Shown: positions 1 through 6,233, numbered from the stretch's first letter. The stretch is DNA of 6,750 nucleotides from Sulfuriferula multivorans (GCA_010365175.1 JAAFGW010000160.1:1-6750), one strand, 5' to 3'. Translations and numbers: made by a program. The notes: generated from the sequence alone by a model not told the origin.

Positions 1-784
1 GGACGCGGTTGCAAGTTTCGCAAAAATGCTGTGACACCGGGGTGATGAAGCCGACGTTGAAGCGGCCGTCTTTGGAGCCGAGATAGCGCGCGGGACCGGC
101 GCCGGGGATGGTGGTTTCGATCAGATTGAACTGGGTGCGCAAGCGCTCTTTGACCGGTTGCAAATCCATGTATTCGGCGTTGCGGCCAGTGTCGCCCATC
201 GGCATGGCTTCAATCAGGCGCAGCACAAATCCGCGCTCCATGCAGAAGGCGACCATTTCGTCGATTTCGTCGTCGTTGGTGCCGGCGAGCGCCACCATGT
301 TGAGCTTGATCGGGGCAAAGCCGACGTCTTGCGCTACGGCAAGTCCGTTCATCACTTTGGCAAGCACGTCACGGCCGTTGATTTTTTCCACGCGCGCTTG
401 CTGCAGCGAATCGAGGCTGACGTTGAGGCGGGTGACGCCCGCGTCTTTCAGCGCCTGTGCGTGCTTGTCAAGCTGGGTGGCGTTGGTCGACATCGACAAA
501 TCGTCGATGCCGGGCAGGGCGGTGATGCGCCGTGCCAGCCCGGCAATGTCGCGCCGCAACAGCGGTTCGCCACCGGTCATGCGGATGCGGCTGACGCCCA
601 GCCGGCCAAAGGCGCCGATGAGGCGTTCGATTTCGTCAAAGGTGAGCCAGTGCTCGGGTTCTTCAAATCCCTTGAAGCCTTCGGGCATGCAGTAGCTGCA
701 GCGCAGATCGCACCGGTCGGTGACCGATAGCCGCACGTAGTCGATGCGGCGGTTGAATTGGTCGATGAGTACAGGTGAAGTCAT
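1..784 (-). CDS. moaA: GTP 3',8-cyclase MoaA (3' end cut off by the window)
   Basis: Radical SAM enzyme of the first step of molybdenum cofactor synthesis. With S-adenosylmethionine it rearranges GTP to 3',8-cyclo-7,8-dihydro-GTP, which MoaC then converts to cyclic pyranopterin monophosphate. The frame is open from the ATG at 784 to the left edge, giving 261 codons with no stop. The start fits the family: the protein opens MTSPVLIDQF and reaches RIDYVRLSVTDRC soon after. The N-terminal 4Fe-4S site is C25, C29 and C32 (CDLRCSYCMP). The SAM-binding TGGEPLLR motif starts at residue 70. Further family blocks are LNVSLDSL, KLNMV and LIEAMPMG. The first two cysteines of the second, GTP-binding cluster are C255 and C258 (FCETCNRV). 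The third cysteine and the C-terminal tail, perhaps 60-70 residues, lie outside the window. No strong ribosome binding site precedes the ATG. It diverges from mobB across an 88-bp spacer carrying a ModE-like site. Confidence 0.97.
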   Translation of the reverse strand, partial: MTSPVLIDQFNRRIDYVRLSVTDRCDLRCSYCMPEGFKGFEEPEHWLTFDEIERLIGAFGRLGVSRIRMTGGEPLLRRDIAGLARRITALPGIDDLSMSTNATQLDKHAQALKDAGVTRLNVSLDSLQQARVEKINGRDVLAKVMNGLAVAQDVGFAPIKLNMVALAGTNDDEIDEMVAFCMERGFVLRLIEAMPMGDTGRNAEYMDLQPVKERLRTQFNLIETTIPGAGPARYLGSKDGRFNVGFITPVSQHFCETCNRV

Positions 785-810
785 GGCGTGGGCAGCAGTT
801 GGCAAGCAGG

Positions 811-834
811 GGTTATATATGGAAAAATATAACC
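811..834. promoter_or_regulatory. Candidate ModE operator (Mo-box) between moaA and mobB
   Basis: A perfect inverted repeat lies in the moaA-mobB spacer. The left arm is GGTTATAT (811-818) and the right arm is ATATAACC (827-834), separated by 8 bases. Read with nine-base half sites it is GGTTATATA, six bases, then AATATAACC. From memory, the proteobacterial Mo-box bound by the molybdate sensor ModE has half sites of the type CGNTATATA facing each other over about six bases, so only the outermost bases differ clearly. ModE is known to regulate molybdate uptake genes and, in E. coli, the moa operon, so placement between two Moco transcription units fits. The centre lies about 38 bp from the moaA start and 50 bp from the mobB start, so one protein could control both directions. 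Binding is inferred; modE is not in the window. Confidence 0.6.
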
Positions 835-846
835 TATTAATCCCAT

Positions 847-860
847 CCCGGCTAGCCGGG
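847..860. repeat. Perfect 14-bp palindrome upstream of mobB
   Basis: CCCGGCTAGCCGGG reads the same on both strands and ends 12 bases before the mobB ATG. As RNA it could form a five-pair CCCGG/CCGGG stem with a CTAG loop directly in the mobB leader, close to where ribosomes bind. As DNA it could be a dimer operator. No poly-T tract follows, so it does not look like an intrinsic terminator. Its function is unknown; chance occurrence in GC-rich DNA remains possible. Confidence 0.5.
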
Positions 861-872
861 CAGGCACCAGGC

Positions 873-1373
873 ATGAAGATATTCGGCATTGCGGGTTTCA
901 GCGGCAGCGGCAAAACCACGCTGATCGAGCGGGTCATTCCGCAACTTACCGCGCGCGGGCTCAAGGTGGCAGTGGTCAAGCATACCCACCACGACTTCGA
1001 TATGGACCGCCCCGGCAAAGACAGCTGGCGCGCGCGCGAAGCCGGGGCGGCGACGGTGCTGCTGTCATCCGACCACCGCACCGCCTTGCTGACCGAGCAT
1101 CGCGATACGCCGCCAACGCTGGCCGAGCTGCTTGCCAAATTGCCGCCCTGCGATCTGGTGCTGGTTGAAGGCTATAAGCGCGAGGCCATCCCCAAGCTCG
1201 AAGTGCATCGCGCCGAAACCGATAAACCCTGGCTGTTTCCCGACGATCCGCATATTCTGGCGGTGGCGTCTGATGTTGCCACCCCCAACGATTTCCCGCG
1301 CATCGACATCGATGCGATTCCACTCATCACCGACTTTATTGTGAATCATGCTCTCAGCGACCCAACTGCTTGA
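873..1373 (+). CDS. mobB: Molybdopterin-guanine dinucleotide biosynthesis adapter protein MobB
   Basis: P-loop GTP-binding accessory protein that works with MobA when GMP is attached to molybdenum cofactor, giving the guanine dinucleotide form used by DMSO-reductase-family enzymes. The product is 166 residues, normal for single-domain MobB. It opens MKIFGIAGFSGSGKTTLIER, with the Walker A motif GFSGSGKT at residues 8-15. It continues with VVKHTHHDFDMDRPGKDSWR, REAGA, and later LVEGYKREAIPKLEVHR, all diagnostic of MobB. The frame is open upstream to an ATG at 744. That longer form would run antisense through the moaA start and through the ModE-like site, and it adds no family sequence, so the ATG at 873 is preferred although its ribosome binding site is weak. 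It is the first gene of the operon and its 3' end overlaps moeA by 26 bp. No mobA partner is visible in the window. Confidence 0.95.
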   Translation: MKIFGIAGFSGSGKTTLIERVIPQLTARGLKVAVVKHTHHDFDMDRPGKDSWRAREAGAATVLLSSDHRTALLTEHRDTPPTLAELLAKLPPCDLVLVEGYKREAIPKLEVHRAETDKPWLFPDDPHILAVASDVATPNDFPRIDIDAIPLITDFIVNHALSDPTA

Positions 1374-2541
1374 AAACCTGCTCGACCGTGCACGTTGCGT
1401 GGCCGAATCCGAAACCGTGGCCATCTCCGCTGCGCTCGGGCGTGTGCTCGCCGCGCCGCAAATCTCTTCGATCACCGTGCCGCCGCTGGATAACAGCGCG
1501 ATGGATGGCTATGCCGTGCGCCTGGCTGACGTGGCCAGGCCGGGCGTGCGCTTGCCGGTGTCGCAGCGCATTCAGGCGGGCACAGTGGGGCAACCGCTGA
1601 CAGCCGGGACGGCCGCACGTATCTTTACCGGCGCGCCGGTGCCACTGGGCGCTGATGCCGTGCTGATGCAGGAAGATTGCCTCGCTGAGGGTGAACATGT
1701 GGTCATCAACACGCTGCCGCGGCCGGGCGAGAACATTCGCCGTGCCGGGGAAGATATTGAAACCGGTGCGCAGATCCTGGCGGCGGGCACGCGGTTTAAT
1801 GCGGCCGAAATGGGGCTGGCTGCATCGGTCGGCCTGGCCGAGGTGCCGGTATTCAAGCGGTTGAAAGTCGCATGCTTTTTTACTGGTGACGAACTGGTGA
1901 CGCCGGGTGCGCCGCTGGCCCCCGGACAGATCTACAACTCCAACCGCTACACCCTGACCGGACTGGTCAACGACCTCGGCTGCGAACTGATCGACCTCGG
2001 CATTGTGCCCGACACGCTGGAAGCCACCGAAGCCGCGCTAACCCTCGCCGCGCGTGAAGCCGATGTCATCGTCACCAGTGGCGGGGTGTCGGTGGGCGAA
2101 GCGGACTACGTGAAGACGGCGGTGGAAAAACTCGGCCTGGTCGAAATGTGGAAAGTGGCGATGAAGCCTGGCAAGCCGGTGGTGTATGGGCAGGTCGGCA
2201 ACGCCGACTTTATTGGTCTGCCAGGCAATCCAGTATCGGCCTTTGTCACCTTCTGTTTGTTCGTGCGGCCGTTTTTGCTCAAGCGCATGGGCGTGGCCGA
2301 TGTACTGTATCGCGCGTTTTCCGTGCAGGCGGACTTTGCCTGGACCAGGCCGGGTGCGCGTCGTGAGTTCCTGCGTGCGCGGCTGCAGTCGAATGGCAAG
2401 CTGGCGCTGTTCCCCAACCAAAGCTCCGGCGTGCTGACGTCGTGCGCCTGGGCCGATGGGCTGGTTGATCTTGAAATTGGCGCTACCGTGCAGCCGGGTG
2501 GTTGGGTCCGATTTATTCCCTTTTCGGAGCTGCTGAAATGA
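1348..2541 (+). CDS. moeA: Molybdopterin molybdenumtransferase MoeA
   Basis: Inserts molybdenum from molybdate into adenylylated molybdopterin, releasing AMP, to give active Moco in the cytoplasm. The product is 397 residues, close to the usual 390-420, and appears to carry all the usual MoeA domains. Diagnostic blocks are PPLDNSAMDGYAV (residues 45-57), RIFTGAPVPLGADAVLMQED (91-110), FFTGDELVTPG (177-187), IYNSNRYTL (195-203), TSGGVSVGEADYVK (243-256), WKVAMKPGKPVVYG (268-281) and GLPGNPVSAF (290-299). Counting a steady six-residue offset from my memory of E. coli MoeA, the functional residues D59, T100, D142, E188, D228, D259, K275 and K279 are all kept, as D53, T94, D136, E182, D222, D253, K269 and K273. 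The ATG lies inside the end of mobB and has no clear ribosome binding site, so translational coupling to mobB is likely. Its stop overlaps the moaD start as ATGA. Confidence 0.97.
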   Translation: MLSATQLLENLLDRARCVAESETVAISAALGRVLAAPQISSITVPPLDNSAMDGYAVRLADVARPGVRLPVSQRIQAGTVGQPLTAGTAARIFTGAPVPLGADAVLMQEDCLAEGEHVVINTLPRPGENIRRAGEDIETGAQILAAGTRFNAAEMGLAASVGLAEVPVFKRLKVACFFTGDELVTPGAPLAPGQIYNSNRYTLTGLVNDLGCELIDLGIVPDTLEATEAALTLAAREADVIVTSGGVSVGEADYVKTAVEKLGLVEMWKVAMKPGKPVVYGQVGNADFIGLPGNPVSAFVTFCLFVRPFLLKRMGVADVLYRAFSVQADFAWTRPGARREFLRARLQSNGKLALFPNQSSGVLTSCAWADGLVDLEIGATVQPGGWVRFIPFSELLK

Positions 2542-2789
2542 AGCTGCGCGTGCTGTATTTCGCCCGCTTGCGTGAGCGCTTTGGCATGACAGAGGAAAAA
2601 GTGGAGTTGGTGGGCTCGACTGCGGCCGATCTGGTGGCACAGTTGCAAGCCCGCGGCGGCGTGTGGGCAGAAGAACTGGGCGCTGGCCGGGCATTTCGTG
2701 TGGCGGTTAATCAGGATATTGTGACGCTTGATGCGTCTTTTCCCGAGAATGCCGAAGTCGCGATTTTTCCGCCGGTGACTGGAGGCTGA
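2538..2789 (+). CDS. moaD: Molybdopterin synthase sulfur carrier subunit MoaD
   Basis: Small ubiquitin-like protein whose C-terminal glycine is adenylylated and then thiocarboxylated to donate sulfur in molybdopterin synthase. The product is 83 residues, typical for MoaD, opening MKLRVLYFARLRERFG. The family tail is present: EVAIFPPVTGG, ending in the required Gly-Gly. The ATG shares ATGA with the moeA stop and is preceded by GGAG at 2526-2529, eight bases upstream, which selects this start over an ATG at 2502 in the same frame. The partner subunit MoaE follows four bases after the stop, so the two subunits of the complex are probably made in step. The adenylylating enzyme MoeB/ThiF is not in the window. 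Confidence 0.96.
   Translation: MKLRVLYFARLRERFGMTEEKVELVGSTAADLVAQLQARGGVWAEELGAGRAFRVAVNQDIVTLDASFPENAEVAIFPPVTGG
2781..2785 (+). promoter_or_regulatory. Ribosome binding site of moaE
   Basis: GGAGG lies eight bases before the ATG at 2794, inside the last codons of moaD. It is the best Shine-Dalgarno match in the Moco operon and decides between two in-frame moaE starts: the ATG at 2809, five codons later, has only a weak AGG in front. Confidence 0.75.
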
Positions 2790-2793
2790 CTTC

Positions 2794-3267
2794 ATGAAAC
2801 CAGGTTCAATGAAGATTGTGATCCAGACCGATGCCTTCGACCTGGGTGCCGAAGTCAACGCGATGAGCCAGGGCCGCACCGATATCGGCGCCATCGCCAG
2901 CTTCGTCGGCCTCGCTCGAGACATGAACGAGGGCAGCGGTGTGCAGGCGATGACGCTGGAACACTATCCAGGCATGACCGAGAAGGCGCTGGCCACTTTG
3001 GTCGAAGAAACTTGCGCGCGCTGGGCACTGCTGGATGTCACGGTGATTCACCGGGTGGGTCGCCTGTTGCCGGGCGATCCCATCGTGCTGGTGGCGGTGG
3101 CCAGCAGCCACCGTGGCGAAGCGTTCGCCGCATGTGAATTCGTCATGGATGCACTCAAAACCCGAGCACCATTCTGGAAGAAGGAAGAAACGCCGGAAGG
3201 GGAACGCTGGGTGGAGGCCCGTGTGAGCGACAACACGGCTGCCGCGCGCTGGGACGAGTTGCCTTGA
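2794..3267 (+). CDS. moaE: Molybdopterin synthase catalytic subunit MoaE
   Basis: Catalytic subunit of molybdopterin synthase. With thiocarboxylated MoaD it adds two sulfurs to cyclic pyranopterin monophosphate to form the dithiolene of molybdopterin. The product is 157 residues from the ATG with a strong ribosome binding site, or 152 from the next ATG, and either is normal for MoaE. Conserved blocks are GAIASFVGLARD (residues 32-43), LEHYPGMTEKAL (55-66), VIHRVGRLLPGD (84-95), VAVASSHRGEAFAACEF (100-116) and LKTRAPFWKKE (121-131), followed by GERWVEAR. K122 and K129 match the two active-site lysines known in E. coli MoaE as K119 and K126. It is the last gene of the operon. Its stop is one base from the stop of the opposing gene, and no intrinsic terminator hairpin is visible there. 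Confidence 0.97.
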   Translation: MKPGSMKIVIQTDAFDLGAEVNAMSQGRTDIGAIASFVGLARDMNEGSGVQAMTLEHYPGMTEKALATLVEETCARWALLDVTVIHRVGRLLPGDPIVLVAVASSHRGEAFAACEFVMDALKTRAPFWKKEETPEGERWVEARVSDNTAAARWDELP

Positions 3268-3268
3268 C

Positions 3269-3682
3269 TCAGGCTGCTTCGTCTTTGGTAGTGCGCTCTG
3301 GAATGGAACACGCTACGTTCTCCCTGCGCCACAGGCGGCGCACTTTCAGAAACCCCCGATAGCCCCATTCGAGTAGGTGAACCACGCCCGGCTGCGCCGC
3401 GATACGCCCCGCGAGATTGAATGCGGGTAACGCCTGCCATAGCGCTGCAAAGGCAGCAGCGCCTGATACCAGTTGACCGTTTGGCCAACGTGCGTGCAGG
3501 CGGGCATAGGCAGCCACCCGATTTAAGTCGGCACCCAAGTCGCTGTCTTCGCATTGCGCCAGATTGATCCAGCGAATGCGATCTGCACCACGACGACGCT
3601 GGTAGAAACCGATTTCACGTGTGCAGACCGGGCAGCCGCCATCAAAGTAAAGCGTCAACAAAGGTAGGCTAGAAGGGGTCAT
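3269..3682 (-). CDS. DCC-family (DUF393) thiol-disulfide oxidoreductase-like protein
   Basis: A 137-residue cytoplasmic-looking protein with no signal peptide or membrane segment. Near the N terminus it has LYFDGGCPVC, with D14, C17 and C20. This Asp plus CxxC pattern in a thioredoxin-like fold defines the DCC family (DUF393). The middle carries further family sequence, RLHARWPNGQLVSGAAAFAALW at about residues 61-82, given here as RLHARWPNG then SGAAAF. A basic, Trp/Arg-rich stretch, RRLWRRE, lies near the C terminus. Family members are predicted redox proteins, but their substrates are mostly unknown. I make no specific claim, and a link to the Moco or phosphoketolase genes is not shown. The ATG at 3682 has no strong ribosome binding site. 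Its stop nearly touches the moaE stop, so read-through from either side would give antisense RNA. Confidence 0.85.
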   Translation of the reverse strand: MTPSSLPLLTLYFDGGCPVCTREIGFYQRRRGADRIRWINLAQCEDSDLGADLNRVAAYARLHARWPNGQLVSGAAAFAALWQALPAFNLAGRIAAQPGVVHLLEWGYRGFLKVRRLWRRENVACSIPERTTKDEAA

Positions 3683-3739
3683 GTTGGTTGATTTGAAAGT
3701 GGATGAGCAATTCGGCGCTTGTCATGATCGAGTACCGCA

Positions 3740-3754
3740 GAACTGAATCAGTTC
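3740..3754. repeat. 15-bp palindrome in the divergent spacer
   Basis: GAACTGAATCAGTTC is a perfect inverted repeat with seven-base arms around one central A. It sits 58 bp upstream of the DCC-family gene and 119 bp upstream of xfp. The size and symmetry suit a dimeric transcription factor. No T-run follows on either strand to suggest a terminator. I do not recognise it as the site of a known regulator. Confidence 0.5.
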
Positions 3755-3797
3755 CTTAACGTCATAGTGTGGCATTTGAGTTTCCGTTTCGGGAAGA

Positions 3798-3821
3798 ATG
3801 ACAGATGGTATGGCATGTCAT
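3798..3821. repeat. Inverted repeat overlapping the candidate xfp promoter
   Basis: ATGACA (3798-3803) and TGTCAT (3816-3821) are exact reverse complements separated by 12 bases. The right arm lies within the candidate xfp promoter, overlapping the -35 hexamer edge and the spacer, so a bound protein could block or recruit RNA polymerase. The arms are short and the match may be chance. Confidence 0.35.
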
Positions 3822-3837
3822 CTCAACCTCCTACAAT
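3810..3837 (+). promoter_or_regulatory. Candidate sigma-70 promoter of xfp-ackA
   Basis: A -10-like TACAAT (3832-3837) stands 16 bases after ATGGCA (3810-3815), which matches TTGACA at four of six positions. Transcription would begin near 3844, leaving a leader of about 30 bases that contains the xfp ribosome binding site. This is a prediction by eye; the -35 part is weak. Confidence 0.4.
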
Positions 3838-3859
3838 GAACTTCGATCCCATGATCTGG

Positions 3860-3864
3860 AAGGA
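3860..3864 (+). promoter_or_regulatory. Ribosome binding site of xfp
   Basis: AAGGA, within GGAAGGA at 3858-3864, lies eight bases before the ATG at 3873. It supports that start and leaves no role for the out-of-frame ATG at 3851. Confidence 0.7.
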
Positions 3865-3872
3865 CAAACCGA

Positions 3873-6233
3873 ATGCCTTTGCCTGCTGCCATACTGACAC
3901 CAGATGAACTAGATCGTATCAACGCCTACTGGCGTGCCGCCAATTATCTTTCGGTCGGCCAGATTTATCTGCTGGCCAACCCCCTGCTCAAACAGCCACT
4001 GGAACGCGCGCACATCAAGCCGCGCCTGCTGGGCCACTGGGGTACGACGCCCGGCTTGAATTTCATCTACGTGCACATGAATCGGCTGATCAAGCAGCAC
4101 GATCTCAACATGATCTATGTGACCGGTCCCGGACATGGCGGCCCGGGGTTGGTGGCGAACACCTATCTCGAAGGTACCTATAGCGAGGTCTACCCCGACA
4201 TCTCTCCGGACGAAGAAGGCATGCGCCGGCTGTTTCGGCAGTTTTCCTTTCCCGGTGGCATTCCCAGCCATGTCGCGCCGGAAACACCCGGATCGATTCA
4301 TGAGGGCGGTGAGTTGGGCTATGCGCTGCTGCATGCCTATGGCGCGGTATTCGACAACCCCGACCTCATCGCATGTTGCGTGGTGGGGGATGGCGAAGCT
4401 GAAACCGGGCCGCTGGCCACGTCCTGGCATTCCAACAAGTTTCTCGATCCGCGTCGCGACGGCGCAGTGTTGCCGATCTTGCACCTCAATGGCTACAAGA
4501 TTGCCAACCCGGCGGTGCTGGCCCGCATTCCCCACGCTGAGCTGGAAAGCCTGTTTGTGGGCTATGGATACAAGCCCTATTTCGTGGAAGGCGATGAGCC
4601 CGAAGCCATGCACCAGTTGATGGCGGCTACGGTTGATCAAGTGATGGCAGACATACGCGACATCCAGCGCAAGGCGCGGGATGGCAGCGATCTCAGTCGT
4701 CAGCTGTGGCCGATGATCGTGTTGCGTTCGCCCAAGGGCTGGACCGGTCCGAAAACGGTGGATGGCAAGAAAACCGAGGGCTATTGGCGTTCTCACCAGG
4801 TGCCGTTCAGCGACATGAGTAAACCGGAACATGTGCAGCTGCTGGAGGTATGGATGCGCAGCTACCAGCCGGAGAATCTGTTCGATGAAACCGGAAAGCT
4901 CAAGCCTGAACTGGCCGATCTTGCCCCGCGTGGCGAACGGCGCATGGGGGCGAACCTGCATGCCAACGGCGGCAAGCTGCTGCGCGACCTGCGGTTGCCG
5001 GATTTTCGCGACTACAAGCTGAACGTGCCGACACCTGGTGGAGTAATAGGCGAATCCACTCGAACGATGGGAAATTTCCTGCGCGACGTCATGCGGGACA
5101 ACGCCGACAACTTTCGCGTTTTTGGCCCGGACGAAACCAATTCCAACCGGCTGGGTGCGTTGTTCGAGGTCACCGACCGTGCCTGGATGGCCGAACGTTT
5201 CGACTACGACGACCATCTGGCGCCCGATGGCCGGGTGATGGAAATCCTCTCCGAACATGCCTGCCAGGGCTGGCTCGAAGGCTATTTGCTCACCGGCCGC
5301 CATGGGCTGTTTTCCTGTTACGAGGCCTTCATTCACATCGTCGATTCGATGTTCAACCAACACGCCAAGTGGCTCAAGGTGTGTGGCGAGATTCCCTGGC
5401 GGCGGCCCATCGCCTCGCTCAACATCCTGCTTACGTCACACGTCTGGCGCCAGGACCATAACGGTTTTTCGCATCAGGACCCGGGCTTCATCGACCATGT
5501 CGTCAACAAGAAGGCTGACATCATTCGCGTCTATCTGCCGCCGGATGCCAACACCCTGCTGGTCATCACCGACCAGTGCCTGAAAAGCCGCGACCTGGTC
5601 AATGTCATCGTCGCTGGCAAGCAGCCCCAGCAGCAGTGGCTCGACATGGATGCTGCCATCAGCCACGCCAGTGCCGGCATCGGCCTATGGGAATGGGCCT
5701 GCAGCGATCAGGACGGCGAACCCGACGTGGTGCTGGCTGCAGCGGGCGACGTGCCCACGCTGGAAATGCTGGCGGCCATCGACATCCTGCGCCAGCTCGT
5801 GCCCACGCTAAAAATTCGCTTCATCAACGTGGTCGACCTGATGACCCTGCAACCGGAGGAAGAGCACCCGCATGGTTTGTCCGGCAGAGAATTCGACAGT
5901 CTGTTTACTACCGACAAACCGATCATCTTTGCCTATCACGGCTATCCCTGGCTGATCCACCGGCTCACCTATCGCCGTACCAATCACGGCAATTTGCACG
6001 TGCGCGGCTACAAGGAGGAGGGCACCACCACCACGCCATTCGACATGGTCGTGCTCAACACCCTCGACCGGTTTCATTTGGTGATGGATGTGGCGAACCG
6101 GGTGCCGGCCTTGCAGGCGCAGGCCGCGCATATCAAACAGCGCATGCGCGACAAGCTCAACGCGCATACGCAATACATCCATGAGCACGGCGAGGACATG
6201 CCCGAGATTCGCGATTGGCAATGGCCGCAGTGA
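3873..6233 (+). CDS. xfp: Xylulose-5-phosphate/fructose-6-phosphate phosphoketolase
   Basis: Thiamine diphosphate enzyme that splits xylulose 5-phosphate with phosphate to acetyl phosphate and glyceraldehyde 3-phosphate. Many members also split fructose 6-phosphate to acetyl phosphate and erythrose 4-phosphate; which substrate is preferred here cannot be read from sequence. The product is 786 residues, full length for the family. It shows GHWGTTPGLNF (residues 54-64), VTGPGHGGPGLVANTYLEG (83-101), GGIPSHVAPETPGSIHEGG (128-146), the cofactor- and metal-binding VGDGEAETGPLATSW (171-185), HLNGYKIANP (204-213), SPKGWTGPK (286-294), FGPDETNSNRL (417-427), GLFSCYEAF (478-486), WRQDHNGFSHQDPGF (525-539), LPPDAN (555-560), AAGDVPTLE (623-631), YHGYPWLIHRL (688-698) and RGYKEEGTTTTPFDM (711-725). 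H55, H88 and H133 match conserved active-site histidines, and E484 is probably the glutamate that activates the cofactor. It overlaps ackA by 13 bp, so its acetyl phosphate is probably used by that kinase. Confidence 0.97.
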   Translation: MPLPAAILTPDELDRINAYWRAANYLSVGQIYLLANPLLKQPLERAHIKPRLLGHWGTTPGLNFIYVHMNRLIKQHDLNMIYVTGPGHGGPGLVANTYLEGTYSEVYPDISPDEEGMRRLFRQFSFPGGIPSHVAPETPGSIHEGGELGYALLHAYGAVFDNPDLIACCVVGDGEAETGPLATSWHSNKFLDPRRDGAVLPILHLNGYKIANPAVLARIPHAELESLFVGYGYKPYFVEGDEPEAMHQLMAATVDQVMADIRDIQRKARDGSDLSRQLWPMIVLRSPKGWTGPKTVDGKKTEGYWRSHQVPFSDMSKPEHVQLLEVWMRSYQPENLFDETGKLKPELADLAPRGERRMGANLHANGGKLLRDLRLPDFRDYKLNVPTPGGVIGESTRTMGNFLRDVMRDNADNFRVFGPDETNSNRLGALFEVTDRAWMAERFDYDDHLAPDGRVMEILSEHACQGWLEGYLLTGRHGLFSCYEAFIHIVDSMFNQHAKWLKVCGEIPWRRPIASLNILLTSHVWRQDHNGFSHQDPGFIDHVVNKKADIIRVYLPPDANTLLVITDQCLKSRDLVNVIVAGKQPQQQWLDMDAAISHASAGIGLWEWACSDQDGEPDVVLAAAGDVPTLEMLAAIDILRQLVPTLKIRFINVVDLMTLQPEEEHPHGLSGREFDSLFTTDKPIIFAYHGYPWLIHRLTYRRTNHGNLHVRGYKEEGTTTTPFDMVVLNTLDRFHLVMDVANRVPALQAQAAHIKQRMRDKLNAHTQYIHEHGEDMPEIRDWQWPQ

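Noticed and set aside
108..730. Two plus-strand open frames of about 190 codons in the first 730 bases.
   Set aside because: Both are antisense to moaA, whose minus-strand frame carries both iron-sulfur motifs and is open to the window edge.
744..872. A 43-residue N-terminal extension of MobB from an ATG at 744 (or 819).
   Set aside because: It overlaps the moaA start in antisense, covers the ModE-like site, and adds no family sequence; MobB proteins begin at the MKIFGIAGFSG segment.
785..872. A Moco riboswitch in the moaA leader.
   Set aside because: The spacer is only 88 bp and lacks room and structure for that riboswitch; the inverted repeat fits a protein operator better.
2038..2924. 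Minus-strand open frames of 218 and 272 codons across moeA, moaD and moaE.
   Set aside because: They are antisense to three well-supported genes and show no recognisable domain.
3261..3275. A short GCCT/AGGC hairpin at the moaE/DCC gene junction as a terminator.
   Set aside because: The stem is only four pairs and no T-run follows on either strand.
3770..3790. A sigma-54 promoter suggested by TGGCATTTGAG.
   Set aside because: The required GC element at the -12 position with correct spacing is missing.
3851..3907. An 18-codon upstream open frame overlapping the xfp start (ATG at 3851, MIWKDKPNAF).
   Set aside because: It has no ribosome binding site of its own, no regulatory codon run, and the AAGGA ahead of 3873 is clearly placed for xfp.
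3909..5363. A 484-codon open frame antisense to xfp.
   Set aside because: It lies wholly inside the strongly supported xfp gene on the other strand, its protein resembles no family I know, and long antisense frames are expected in GC-rich coding DNA.
5576..6184. A 202-codon plus-strand frame inside the end of xfp.
   Set aside because: It is another frame of xfp codons, with low-complexity Arg/His/Ala-rich sequence and no family match.
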